64,000 nt of DNA, taken from the NCBI RefSeq assembly GCF_022662375.1, contig NZ_JAKNQL010000002.1, forward strand, positions 124,001 through 188,000. Reading direction: 5' to 3'. Under the pieces are notes generated by a model. The model did no database searches, had not been told where the DNA came from, and worked only from the letters and a program-made list of their open reading frames with translations. Source of the stretch: Pseudomonas sp. CROZ-RG-20F-R04-15 (GTDB lineage: Bacteria > Pseudomonadota > Gammaproteobacteria > Pseudomonadales > Pseudomonadaceae). This document shows positions 1 through 7,861 of this stretch, piece after piece. The position numbers and the translations under genes were made by a program. How positions within the stretch are numbered: position 1 is the first letter of the stretch; the number at the start of each line of letters is the position of its first letter.

Positions 1-744
1 CTCGAATCGTTCATGACCGCTGTCGGCAAGATGGGCCTGGAGGACATCAGCCTGACCACCAACGGCCAACTCCTCGCTAAAAAACTGCCGCTGCTGGTAG
101 ACGCCGGTCTGCGCCGTATCAACGTTTCTCTCGATACCCTCGATGCCGGCGCTTTCCGCAGTATTGCCCGTGGCGGCGATCTGGCGACCGTGCTCGATGG
201 CATGGATCAGGCGAAAGCAGCGGGGATGAAGATCAAGGTCAACATGGTGCCGTTGCGCGGGCAGAACCTCGATCAGGTGATGCCGCTGCTCGATTACTGC
301 CTGGAACGCGGATACGAATTGCGTTTCATCGAGCTGATGCGCATGGGCCACCTGGCCAAGGACAACAATGCGTTCCTGCAGCAGTTCGTCAGCCTGCAGC
401 AGTTGCTGGAGCTGATTGGCGAACGTTATGAGTACGCCCAAACCGACGCACCAGTGGACGCTACGGCCGTGCGCTATGCGATCCCGGGGCTGGGCAACTT
501 TGGTGTGATCGCCAACGAAAGCGTGCCGTTCTGCCGGACGTGTTCGCGTTTGCGCCTGTCGTCGACCGGTTGGCTGCATGGCTGCCTGTCGTCGAGTAAC
601 CGCCACTATGTCGGCGATTTGCTCGACAAACCGCGTCATCAGGCTTTGCCGGCGCTCCAGCGCTTGTTGGTCAAGGCGTTGGGCGATAAGCAGGAAGTGG
701 CGTTCTCGGGCGGCGCGACCGTCATGAAGATTATCGGCGGCTGA
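1..744 (+). CDS. moaA: GTP 3',8-cyclase MoaA (5'-truncated by window)
   Basis: This radical SAM enzyme catalyses the first step of molybdenum cofactor synthesis, converting GTP to 3',8-cyclo-7,8-dihydro-GTP in the cytoplasm. The reading frame is open at base 1, so the N-terminal CxxxCxxC cluster lies outside the window. What remains (247 residues) shows the C-terminal 4Fe-4S ligands as C-x2-C-x13-C in VPFCRTCSRLRL...HGCL. It ends in the Gly-Gly tail known to be essential in this family. A REP pair follows the stop. Identity is firm; only the start is missing. Confidence 0.95.
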   Translation, partial: LESFMTAVGKMGLEDISLTTNGQLLAKKLPLLVDAGLRRINVSLDTLDAGAFRSIARGGDLATVLDGMDQAKAAGMKIKVNMVPLRGQNLDQVMPLLDYCLERGYELRFIELMRMGHLAKDNNAFLQQFVSLQQLLELIGERYEYAQTDAPVDATAVRYAIPGLGNFGVIANESVPFCRTCSRLRLSSTGWLHGCLSSSNRHYVGDLLDKPRHQALPALQRLLVKALGDKQEVAFSGGATVMKIIGG

Positions 745-753
745 ACAACCGCT

Positions 754-819
754 TTCGCGAGCAAGCTCGCTCCCACATTTGGAATGCATTTCGAATGTGG
801 GAGCGAGCTTGCTCGCGAA
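754..819. repeat. REP pair, inverted (short-spacer type)
   Basis: Two copies of the 23-nt REP unit (core GAGCGAGCNTGCTCGC) in opposite orientation, CCCAC ends facing inward, about 20 nt apart. It lies between moaA and the DUF4823 lipoprotein gene. Confidence 0.85.
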
Positions 820-915
820 TACGATTTATCAATCAACGAAGAACCAGAGCTGGCGCAAAAGCTGCATTCAACGGCCATTCGCCGGTTTTCCGTCACCGGC
901 CTCTGGAGGAATAGG

Positions 916-1521
916 ATGCGTAGCCTGGTTTTGCTGCTGGCCGTTTTGGCACTCGGCGGCTGTATGACTGTCAGCGATATGGCCGAAGGCACTCGCTATC
1001 AGATGAGCGACGCAGGCTTGCTGGATCACAGCGACAGCCGTCGCGTGAACAACTTCCGCATTCAGCCGGACTCGTTCATCTACATCGCCCAAGGCGCGTT
1101 CGCACCACCGGGTGGTTCTTACCCGCGCCCCAACGTCGTGGCCGAAGAAGCCTTCAAAGGTTTCGTCGAATACTTCCCGATGGTCCGCCGCGCCCGTGCG
1201 CCGGAAGGTCTCGATCAGGCGATGGGCGAAGCTCGCGATGCCGGCGCGCATTACTTGCTGTACACGCGTTTCGCCAAGGCTGACGACCGCATCGGCAACT
1301 CCGATGAGTGGCTTGATCAGGAAGCCGTGGATCGTCTGGGGATCGACGGCGGTGTGATTCAGATCATGTTGATCGAGACCAGCACCCAGTATTTGATTGA
1401 TACTGCACGCATCAAGAGTCGTGGCGGTTTACTGACGTTCCACGACAGCAAGCCCGAAGACCTGATCGGCCCGCCGCTGGCACAGTACGCGCGCAGCCTG
1501 TTGGGAGTCGGCGACCAATAA
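916..1521 (+). CDS. DUF4823-family lipoprotein
   Basis: Predicted lipoprotein of 201 residues. The start at 916 follows GGAGGA and begins a lipoprotein signal peptide with lipobox LGGC at residues 13-16, so Cys16 would be lipidated. The longer open frame from 784 would run through a REP copy and is unlikely. The mature part contains no motif I can tie to an activity; the overall pattern fits the Pseudomonas DUF4823 family, function unknown. The DUF1285 gene follows after 15 bases and is probably co-transcribed. Confidence 0.8.
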   Translation: MRSLVLLLAVLALGGCMTVSDMAEGTRYQMSDAGLLDHSDSRRVNNFRIQPDSFIYIAQGAFAPPGGSYPRPNVVAEEAFKGFVEYFPMVRRARAPEGLDQAMGEARDAGAHYLLYTRFAKADDRIGNSDEWLDQEAVDRLGIDGGVIQIMLIETSTQYLIDTARIKSRGGLLTFHDSKPEDLIGPPLAQYARSLLGVGDQ

Positions 1522-1536
1522 TTCAAGGAGAACGCC

Positions 1537-2097
1537 ATGAGTGGCCCGCAAAAAGCCAATGACCTGTTGGGACAAATCCCCAAAACCAAAGGCTTGCCGC
1601 CGGTGCATTTGTGGAACCCGGACTTCTGCGGCGACATCGACATGCGCATCGCCCGCGACGGCACCTGGTATTACCTGGGCACGCCGATCGGGCGCAAGCC
1701 AATGGTCAAATTGTTCTCCACGATCATGCGCCGCGATGGCGATGACTATTTCCTGATCACCCCGGTCGAGAAGGTCGGGATCAAAGTCGACGATGCGCCG
1801 TTTGTGGCGATTGCGGTCGAGGTTGAAGGCGAAGGGGAGGCGCAGTTGTTGCGCTTCACCACCAACGTTGAAGAAACCGCCGAGGCCGGGCCGGAGCATC
1901 CGATCCGCGTCGAGATCGATCCGGCGACGCAGGAGCCTGCACCTTACGTGCATGTGCGCACCAACCTTGAAGCGTTGATTCATCGCAATGTGTTCTATCA
2001 GTTGGTGGAACTGGCGGTCAGCCGCGAAATCGACGGGCAGCGCTGGCTCGGTGTGTGGAGCGGCGGCGAGTTCTTTCGCATCGGCCTCGAACCCTGA
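1537..2097 (+). CDS. DUF1285 domain protein
   Basis: Soluble protein of 186 residues with no signal peptide. The N-terminal stretch with [18 protein letters not shown] and the following [16 protein letters not shown] is characteristic of the DUF1285 family, widespread in proteobacteria with no assigned reaction. Start at 1537 follows AAGGAG with good spacing. It probably forms a two-gene unit with the lipoprotein upstream. A REP pair follows and may mark the end of the unit. Confidence 0.85.
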   Translation: MSGPQKANDLLGQIPKTKGLPPVHLWNPDFCGDIDMRIARDGTWYYLGTPIGRKPMVKLFSTIMRRDGDDYFLITPVEKVGIKVDDAPFVAIAVEVEGEGEAQLLRFTTNVEETAEAGPEHPIRVEIDPATQEPAPYVHVRTNLEALIHRNVFYQLVELAVSREIDGQRWLGVWSGGEFFRIGLEP

Positions 2098-2110
2098 AAC
2101 ACGAATCCCT

Positions 2111-2198
2111 GTGGGAGCGAGCCTGCTCGCGAAAGGGGTGTATCAGTCAGCCTAAGTATTGAGTGACATACCGCTTTCGCGAGCAGGCTCGCTCCCAC
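2111..2198. repeat. REP pair (42-nt spacer type)
   Basis: A plus-orientation REP unit at 2111-2133 and an inverted unit at 2176-2198, separated by exactly 42 nt. The same 42-nt spacing recurs at 3026, 16709 and 27639. Confidence 0.9.
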
Positions 2199-2239
2199 AT
2201 CTGGTTTCGTGGGTTGCCTGAAAAATCCTGATTGACTGT

Positions 2240-2256
2240 TAATCGTATGATGATTA
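2240..2256. promoter_or_regulatory. Candidate operator of the FadR/GntR regulator (copy 1)
   Basis: Inverted repeat TAATC-N7-GATTA, 37 nt upstream of the regulator gene. Its 14-nt core ATCGTATGATGATT (2242-2255) recurs exactly, inverted, at 5150-5163 before the araF-like gene. That pattern suggests autoregulation plus control of the transporter. Confidence 0.65.
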
Positions 2257-2292
2257 GCTTGATCACCCATCGCGATCCGCTTTGAGGTGTTC

Positions 2293-3009
2293 ATGTCCAG
2301 CAGCTATCACGCATCCACGGTCGACTGGCTGGGCAGCTGGATCGCCGCTGGCCAGGTCAAACCCGGGCAGACCATCAAGGTCGAGGCCGATCTCGGCGAA
2401 CAGCTCGGCGTCAGCCGCACGGTCATCCGCGAAGCGATCAAAACCCTCGTCGCCAAAGGCATGCTCGAAGTCGGGCCGAAAGTCGGCACCCGCGTATTGC
2501 CGGTGCGGCGCTGGAACCTGTTCGATCCGCAGGTCGTCGGTTGGCTGTCGCGTAATGGCTTGCCGGAAAACTTCGTCGATGACTTGCTCGACTTGCGCCG
2601 CACCATCGAACCGATGGCCGTGCGCTGGGCGTGCGAGCGCGCGACGCTGGAACAGATTGAAGCGGTGCAACTGGCCTACAACGCCCTCGAGCGCGCGGTC
2701 GACAGCGGCACCGATTACAACCGCGCCGATCAGTCCTTCCACGAATGCATCCTTGCGGCGAGCCACAATCAGTTCATTGAACAAATGGTCCCGGCGCTCG
2801 GCGCCTTGCTCGCGGTGTCATTTGAAGTTTCTGCGGCCGACCCGGATGAACTGCGCCGAACTTTGCCGATCCACAAAGACATAGCGGATGCCATCGCCGC
2901 CCGCGATTCCGCGCGTGGAGTGTGGGCGTGCATGACCCTGATCGACAATGCGGATCTGGCGATCAAACGCTTTTACCCGAAAGTCATGGCCGACAGAAAA
3001 GCCGGCTGA
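2293..3009 (+). CDS. FadR-subfamily GntR regulator, DgoR-like
   Basis: Transcription factor of 238 residues: N-terminal winged helix (LGEQLGVSRTVIREAIKTL, about residues 34-52) and a C-terminal all-helical FCD ligand domain. The segments RRWNLFDPQVVGWL and LRRTIEPMAVRWACERAT resemble E. coli DgoR, the D-galactonate repressor. The start at ATG 2293 is preferred over GTG 2287 because GAGGT sits four bases before it. The lactonase, dehydrogenase and importer downstream and the dgo genes at 20 kb suggest a sugar-acid ligand. The DgoR relation is inferred from remembered sequence, not a search. Confidence 0.85.
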   Translation: MSSSYHASTVDWLGSWIAAGQVKPGQTIKVEADLGEQLGVSRTVIREAIKTLVAKGMLEVGPKVGTRVLPVRRWNLFDPQVVGWLSRNGLPENFVDDLLDLRRTIEPMAVRWACERATLEQIEAVQLAYNALERAVDSGTDYNRADQSFHECILAASHNQFIEQMVPALGALLAVSFEVSAADPDELRRTLPIHKDIADAIAARDSARGVWACMTLIDNADLAIKRFYPKVMADRKAG

Positions 3010-3025
3010 ATACACCGAGATCCCT

Positions 3026-3113
3026 GTGGGAGCGAGCCTGCTCGCGAATGCGGTGCATCACGCAACTCATGCATCGACTGACAAGACGCTTTCGCGAGCA
3101 GGCTCGCTCCCAC
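3026..3113. repeat. REP pair (42-nt spacer type)
   Basis: REP units at 3026-3048 and, inverted, 3091-3113, 42 nt apart, between the regulator and lactonase genes. The lactonase ribosome-binding site AAAGGAG follows shortly after. Confidence 0.9.
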
Positions 3114-3144
3114 ATTTAAAACAACAACAAAGAAAGGAGTTGCC

Positions 3145-4020
3145 ATGACCTGGACCGCCCTGACCCAACACCGCGCCCAGCTCGGTGAAGGCCCATTCTG
3201 GGACGCACCGACCCAGGCACTGTACTGGGTTGATATCGCCGGTAAACAGGCCCTGCGTCTGATCGGCCAGAACGTACAGATCTGGCAGATGCCCGAACAT
3301 GTTTCCGCGTTCATCCCCTGCGCCAGCGGCGATGCCTTGGTGACCCTGAGCAGCGGCGTCTATCGTCTCGATCTCGACTCTCCGGGCCTCGAACCACGTC
3401 TGACGCTGTTCTGCGTCGCCGATCCGCAACCGGGCAATCGCCCCAACGAAGCACGCTGTGATGGTCAAGGTCGTCTGTGGCTCGGCACCATGCAAAACAA
3501 CATCGGCGAGCAGGGCGAAGATCTGCCAATCGTTCGTCGTTCTGGTGGTTTGTTTCGCATCGATCCCGATAAGCGCGTCACACCGTTACTGCGGAATCTG
3601 GGAATTCCCAACACCTTGTTGTGGAGCGACGACGGCACCACGCTGTTGTTCGGCGACAGTCTCGACAGCACGCTCTACCGATATTTCATTCACACCGACG
3701 GCAACCTTGGCGCGGCTGAAACCTGGTACGGCCCCGACCAGCAGGGCGGCCCGGATGGATCCGCAATGGACGCCGAAGGCTACATCTGGAATGCCCGCTG
3801 GGACGGCAGTTGCCTGCTGCGTCTGTCACCGGATGGCAAAGTCGTGCGCAAAATCGACCTACCCGTCAGCCGCCCGACCAGTTGTGTATTCGGCGGTGAA
3901 GACCTGAAAACCCTGTTCATCACCAGCGCCAAGAGCCCGCACAACCATCCACTGGATGGCGCGGTACTGACCATGCGCGTTGATGTTGCAGGAAAACTCT
4001 GTACGCGCTTTGCAGATTAA
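3145..4020 (+). CDS. SMP-30/gluconolactonase-family sugar lactonase
   Basis: Predicted six-bladed beta-propeller metal-dependent lactonase of 291 residues, cytoplasmic. Expected metal ligands are visible: Glu15 in LGEGPFWD, the Asn of GIPNTLLWSDD and the Asp of PDGSAMDAEG, with the family stretch NEARCDGQGRLWLGTM. It would open an aldonolactone formed by a sugar 1-dehydrogenase. The SDR downstream is a candidate partner. Substrate is likely galactono- or arabinono-lactone; dgo genes elsewhere in the window favour galactonolactone. Strong SD (AAAGGAG) before ATG 3145. Confidence 0.88.
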   Translation: MTWTALTQHRAQLGEGPFWDAPTQALYWVDIAGKQALRLIGQNVQIWQMPEHVSAFIPCASGDALVTLSSGVYRLDLDSPGLEPRLTLFCVADPQPGNRPNEARCDGQGRLWLGTMQNNIGEQGEDLPIVRRSGGLFRIDPDKRVTPLLRNLGIPNTLLWSDDGTTLLFGDSLDSTLYRYFIHTDGNLGAAETWYGPDQQGGPDGSAMDAEGYIWNARWDGSCLLRLSPDGKVVRKIDLPVSRPTSCVFGGEDLKTLFITSAKSPHNHPLDGAVLTMRVDVAGKLCTRFAD

Positions 4021-4080
4021 ATCCCAAAATATGGGATGCAAAATTATATATTGAGATTATTTGGCGGTCGGGTTTATAGT
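4021..4080 (+). promoter_or_regulatory. Promoter with palindromic operator shared with dgoK
   Basis: Palindrome TCCCAAAATATGGGA (4022-4036) is followed by a -35 element TTGAGA (4051-4056), an 18-nt spacer and a -10 element TATAGT (4075-4080). Bases 4021-4058 match 20210-20247 upstream of dgoK at 37 of 38 positions, with the same -35/-10 and spacer length. This is probably the binding site of the IclR-family regulator at 24686 or another galactonate-responsive factor. Confidence 0.75.
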
Positions 4081-4134
4081 CGGCAACAGCAGTAACACGC
4101 ACTCACACTTAAAAAGAACAAAACAGGTGAAGTG

Positions 4135-4299
4135 ATGCAGCGAATGTCTATCGCACTCCCGTGTGGAGTCCGCGTCTCGCAACGGCCCCAAGCTGTCGGC
4201 CGCGCCTGCCTGTTTCGTTCCAACCGCCTTCCAGACCGGACATCGGCAGATGCCCGGTTTTTTTGTGCTCGCGAAACAGGAGTCCTGTTCCATGGCTGA
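4135..4299 (+). CDS. Putative 54-codon leader ORF upstream of the SDR gene
   Basis: The frame starts at ATG 4135, four bases after AGGTGA, the same ribosome-binding region as dgoK. It runs through the terminator hairpin at 4235-4264 and ends at TGA 4297-4299, overlapping the SDR start at 4292. Its first codons (MQRMSIALPCG) weakly resemble those of dgoK (MLAQLIALDWG), so it may be a decayed copy of the dgoK 5' end. The peptide itself resembles nothing I know. It may act as a translated leader in attenuation, or simply be untranslated. Confidence 0.4.
   Translation: MQRMSIALPCGVRVSQRPQAVGRACLFRSNRLPDRTSADARFFCARETGVLFHG
4235..4264 (+). terminator. Intrinsic terminator / candidate attenuator before the SDR gene
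   Basis: Stem ACCGGACATC with GATGCCCGGT (one A-C mismatch), 4-nt loop GGCA, then a run of seven T. It lies 27 nt upstream of the SDR start and downstream of the shared promoter, so the SDR-ABC operon must be read through it. Confidence 0.65.
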
Positions 4300-5110
4300 A
4301 CCTCTTTCCCTGCCGCCGGTGCCCGCACCGCCGAAGGGCGAGCGTCTGAAAAACAAGGTCGTGCTGCTGACCGGCGCCGCTCAGGGCATCGGCGAGGCCA
4401 TCGTCGCTGCTTTCGCTTCGCAGCAGGCGAAACTGGTCATCAGTGATATCCAGGCTGAGAAGGTCGAAAAGGTTGCCGCGCATTGGCGCGAGCAGGGTTT
4501 TGATGTGCAAGCGTTGAAGGCTGACGTTTCCCGTCAACACGATCTGCACGCCATGGCCAAACGCGCCGTTGAGCTGCATGGGCGCATCGACGTGCTGGTC
4601 AACTGCGCCGGGGTCAATGTGTTCCGTGATCCGCTGGAGATGACCGAAGAAGACTGGCATCGCTGCTTCGCCATCGATCTCGATGGCGCCTGGTTCGGCT
4701 GCAAAGCCGTGCTGCCGCAAATGATCGAGCAGGGCGTCGGCAGCATCATCAACATTGCCTCGACCCATTCCAGCCACATCATTCCCGGCTGCTTCCCGTA
4801 CCCGGTGGCCAAGCATGGTTTGCTCGGCCTGACTCGCGCGCTCGGCATCGAGTACGCCGCAAAGGGAATTCGCGTTAACGCCATCGCGCCTGGTTACATC
4901 GAAACGCAGTTGAACGTCGATTACTGGAACGGTTTCGCCGACCCGCACGCCGAACGTCAGCGCGCCTTCGATCTGCACCCGCCGAAGCGCATCGGTCAGC
5001 CGCTCGAAGTGGCAATGACCGCCGTATTTCTGGCCAGCGATGAGGCGCCGTTCATCAATGCTTCATGCATCACCATCGATGGTGGGCGCTCGGTGATGTA
5101 CCACGACTGA
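4292..5110 (+). CDS. SDR-family dehydrogenase (probable sugar 1-dehydrogenase)
   Basis: NAD(P)-dependent short-chain dehydrogenase of 272 residues. It has the cofactor motif TGAAQGIG at 27-34, NCAG, and the catalytic pair Tyr170/Lys174 in FPYPVAKHG. ATG 4292 is chosen because AGGAG lies eight bases upstream and the frame further 5' crosses a terminator. Between a sugar lactonase and an AraFGH-type importer it most likely oxidises an aldose at C1 (galactose, arabinose or fucose). Its promoter matches that of dgoK, favouring D-galactose. The family is certain; the substrate is inferred. Confidence 0.85.
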   Translation: MAEPLSLPPVPAPPKGERLKNKVVLLTGAAQGIGEAIVAAFASQQAKLVISDIQAEKVEKVAAHWREQGFDVQALKADVSRQHDLHAMAKRAVELHGRIDVLVNCAGVNVFRDPLEMTEEDWHRCFAIDLDGAWFGCKAVLPQMIEQGVGSIINIASTHSSHIIPGCFPYPVAKHGLLGLTRALGIEYAAKGIRVNAIAPGYIETQLNVDYWNGFADPHAERQRAFDLHPPKRIGQPLEVAMTAVFLASDEAPFINASCITIDGGRSVMYHD

Positions 5111-5149
5111 GCGCAGTGGCTTTCACGCGGAAAAATCCGTTTGCAATCC

Positions 5150-5163
5150 AATCATCATACGAT
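5150..5163. promoter_or_regulatory. Candidate operator of the FadR/GntR regulator (copy 2)
   Basis: AATCATCATACGAT is the exact reverse complement of 2242-2255 upstream of the regulator gene. It lies about 85 nt before the araF-like start, in the 136-nt gap after the SDR gene, and implies a second promoter for the importer. Confidence 0.65.
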
Positions 5164-5246
5164 ATGACTATTGTCAGAAGATTTTGCAGGAACACGCTTT
5201 AACGCTTTTCAAACATTGCTCAAAAAAAATAACAAGGAGTCAGCTT

Positions 5247-6251
5247 ATGAAACGTCGTTTCGGGATTCGTACCCTGTGCAGTACCGCCCTGGCGGTTACC
5301 GCGTTCAGCCTGAGCAGTGCGCTGCTCGCTGCCGACACCGTGAAAATCGGTTTCCTGGTCAAGCAGGCGGAAGAACCGTGGTTCCAGACCGAGTGGGCCT
5401 TCGCTGAGAAGGCCGCCAAGGACAAGGGCTTCGAACTGATCAAGATCGCCGTGCCGGACGGCGAGAAAACCCTTTCCGCGATCGACAGTCTCGCCGCCAA
5501 CGGTGCCAAGGGCTTCGTCATTTGCCCGCCGGATGTCTCGCTCGGCCCGGCGATCATGGCCAAAGCCAAACTCAATGACCTGAAAGTGATTGCCGTCGAT
5601 GACCGTTTCGTCGACGCCAACGGCAAATTCATGGAAGACGTGCCGTACCTTGGCATGGCCGCGTTTGAAGTTGGCCAGAAACAGGGCAACGCCATGGTCG
5701 CCGAAGCGAAGAAGCGTAACTGGGACTGGAAAGACACTTACGCGGTGGTCAACACCTACAACGAACTCGACACCGGCAAGAAACGCACCGACGGCTCGGT
5801 GAAATCCCTTGAAGACGCCGGCATGCCGAAGGATCACATTCTGTTTGCCGCGCTGAAAACCCTCGACGTACCGGGCAGCATGGACGCCACCAACTCGGCA
5901 CTGGTGAAGCTGCCAAGCGCGGCGAAAAACCTGATCATCGGCGGCATGAACGACAACACCGTGCTCGGCGGCGTGCGCGCCACTGAAGCGGCCGGCTTCG
6001 CTGCGGCCAACGTGATCGGCATCGGCATCAACGGTACCGACGCCATCGGCGAACTGAAAAAGCCTAACAGCGGTTTCTTTGGCTCGATGCTGCCAAGCCC
6101 GCACATCGAAGGCTACAAAACCGCCGAGATGATGTTCGAGTGGGTGACCACCGGCAAAGAACCGCCGAAGTACACCGCGATGGACGACGTCACCCTGATC
6201 ACCCGCGAGAACTTCAAGCAAGAGCTGGAAAAAATCGGCCTGTGGAACTGA
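5247..6251 (+). CDS. araF: Sugar ABC transporter substrate-binding protein, AraF-like
   Basis: Periplasmic binding protein of 334 residues with a Sec signal peptide ending near ALLAADT. Long stretches (FLVKQAEEPWFQTEWAFA, AVPDGEKTLSAIDSLAA, GMNDNTVLGGVRATE) match E. coli AraF closely as I remember it. AraF-type proteins bind L-arabinose and also D-galactose and D-fucose, so the true ligand here is open. Start 5247 follows AAGGAG. It is first of the araFGH unit, with an intrinsic terminator directly downstream that would allow more binding protein than membrane subunits. Confidence 0.9.
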   Translation: MKRRFGIRTLCSTALAVTAFSLSSALLAADTVKIGFLVKQAEEPWFQTEWAFAEKAAKDKGFELIKIAVPDGEKTLSAIDSLAANGAKGFVICPPDVSLGPAIMAKAKLNDLKVIAVDDRFVDANGKFMEDVPYLGMAAFEVGQKQGNAMVAEAKKRNWDWKDTYAVVNTYNELDTGKKRTDGSVKSLEDAGMPKDHILFAALKTLDVPGSMDATNSALVKLPSAAKNLIIGGMNDNTVLGGVRATEAAGFAAANVIGIGINGTDAIGELKKPNSGFFGSMLPSPHIEGYKTAEMMFEWVTTGKEPPKYTAMDDVTLITRENFKQELEKIGLWN

Positions 6252-6258
6252 TGCCGCG

Positions 6259-6284
6259 ACGGCCCGGGCAGCCGGGCCGTTTTT
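6259..6284 (+). terminator. Intra-operon terminator between araF and araG
   Basis: Nine-base stem ACGGCCCGG/CCGGGCCGT with loop GCAG and a T5 tail, immediately after the binding-protein stop codon. Partial termination here would raise binding-protein mRNA relative to the ATPase and permease. Confidence 0.8.
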
Positions 6285-6304
6285 CGGTGTGAAGAGGTGG
6301 CTTT

Positions 6305-7852
6305 ATGCACGCGCAAGTACAGACACAAGCACAACACAGCTCCAGCGGCAGCCTGCGCTTCAACGGGATCGGTAAAACCTTTCCTGGGGTGAAAGCGCTG
6401 GATGCGATCAGCTTCGTCGCGCATCCGGGCCAGGTTCATGCCTTGATGGGCGAGAACGGCGCTGGCAAATCGACTCTGCTGAAAATTCTCGGCGGCGCTT
6501 ACATCCCGAGCAGCGGCGAGCTGCAGATCGGCGAGCAGACCATGGCGTTCAAGTCGACCGCCGACAGCATCGGCAGCGGCGTCGCGGTGATCCATCAGGA
6601 GCTGCATCTGGTCCCGGAAATGACCGTCGCCGAAAACCTGTTTCTCGGCCATCTGCCGGCCAGTTTTGGCTTGATCAATCGCAGCACACTGCGCCAGCAA
6701 GCGCTGAATTGCCTGAAAGGCCTGGCCGACGAAATCGATCCGCAGACCAAGGTCGGACGGCTGTCCCTCGGCCAACGGCAACTGGTGGAGATCGCCAAAG
6801 CGCTGTCGCGCGGCGCCCATGTGATCGCTTTCGACGAACCGACCAGCAGTCTTTCGGCCCGCGAGATCGACCGCTTGATGGCGATCATCGGTCGTCTGCG
6901 TGACGAGGGCAAAGTCGTGCTCTACGTCTCGCATCGCATGGAAGAAGTGTTCCGCATCTGCGACGCCGTGACGGTGTTCAAGGACGGTCGCTACGTGCGC
7001 ACCTTCGATGACATGAGCCAGTTGACCCACGATCAACTGGTGACCTGCATGGTCGGTCGCGACATTCAGGACATCTACGATTACCGCCATCGTCCACGCG
7101 GCGCCGTCGCGCTGAAGGTCGACGGCCTGCTCGGCCCGGGCCTGCGCGAACCGATCAGTTTCGAGGCGCACAAAGGTGAAATCCTTGGCCTGTTCGGATT
7201 GGTCGGGGCAGGGCGCACCGAGCTGTTTCGCCTGCTCAGCGGGCTGGAACGCAACACCGCCGGGCGCCTCGAATTGCGCGGCCATGAACTGAAACTGCGT
7301 TCACCGCGCGATGCCATTGCCGCCGGGATTCTGCTCTGTCCGGAAGATCGCAAAAAGGAAGGCATCATCCCGCTGGCCAGCGTCGCCGAGAACATCAACA
7401 TCAGTGCGCGCGGTGCCAACTCCGGCCTCGGTTGCCTGATTCGCGGCTTGTGGGAAAAGGGCAACGCCGACAAACAGATCAAGGCGCTCAAGGTGAAAAC
7501 CCCCCACGCCGGCCAGCAGATCAAATTCCTTTCCGGTGGCAATCAGCAGAAGGCCATTCTCGGTCGCTGGCTGTCGATGCCGATGAAGGTCCTGCTGCTC
7601 GACGAACCGACGCGCGGCATCGACATCGGTGCCAAAGCGGAGATCTACCAGATCATCCACAACCTCGCCGCCGACGGCATTTCGGTGATCGTGGTGTCCA
7701 GCGACCTGATGGAAGTGATGGGTATTTCCGACCGCATTCTGGTGCTCTGCGAAGGCGCCCTGCGCGGCGAAATCAGCCGTGACCAGGCCAATGAATCCAA
7801 CCTGCTGCAACTGGCTTTGCCGCGCCACCGCGCTGACGGCGTGGCGAACTGA
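6305..7852 (+). CDS. araG: Sugar ABC transporter ATP-binding protein, AraG-like
   Basis: ATPase of 515 residues with two tandem ABC domains, as in carbohydrate uptake CUT2 systems. Domain 1 has Walker A GENGAGKST (49-57) and signature LSLGQRQ. Domain 2 carries a degenerate Walker A (GLVGAGRTE) and signature LSGGNQQK, normal for AraG/RbsA-type proteins. It energises uptake of the sugar captured by the AraF-like protein through the AraH-like permease. The start is preceded by GAGGTGG. Ten nucleotides separate its stop from the permease start. Confidence 0.92.
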   Translation: MHAQVQTQAQHSSSGSLRFNGIGKTFPGVKALDAISFVAHPGQVHALMGENGAGKSTLLKILGGAYIPSSGELQIGEQTMAFKSTADSIGSGVAVIHQELHLVPEMTVAENLFLGHLPASFGLINRSTLRQQALNCLKGLADEIDPQTKVGRLSLGQRQLVEIAKALSRGAHVIAFDEPTSSLSAREIDRLMAIIGRLRDEGKVVLYVSHRMEEVFRICDAVTVFKDGRYVRTFDDMSQLTHDQLVTCMVGRDIQDIYDYRHRPRGAVALKVDGLLGPGLREPISFEAHKGEILGLFGLVGAGRTELFRLLSGLERNTAGRLELRGHELKLRSPRDAIAAGILLCPEDRKKEGIIPLASVAENINISARGANSGLGCLIRGLWEKGNADKQIKALKVKTPHAGQQIKFLSGGNQQKAILGRWLSMPMKVLLLDEPTRGIDIGAKAEIYQIIHNLAADGISVIVVSSDLMEVMGISDRILVLCEGALRGEISRDQANESNLLQLALPRHRADGVAN

Positions 7853-7861
7853 GAGGTGACT

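Noticed and set aside
784..915. N-terminal extension of the DUF4823 lipoprotein
   Set aside because: It translates a REP unit and would hide the lipoprotein signal peptide that starts at 916.
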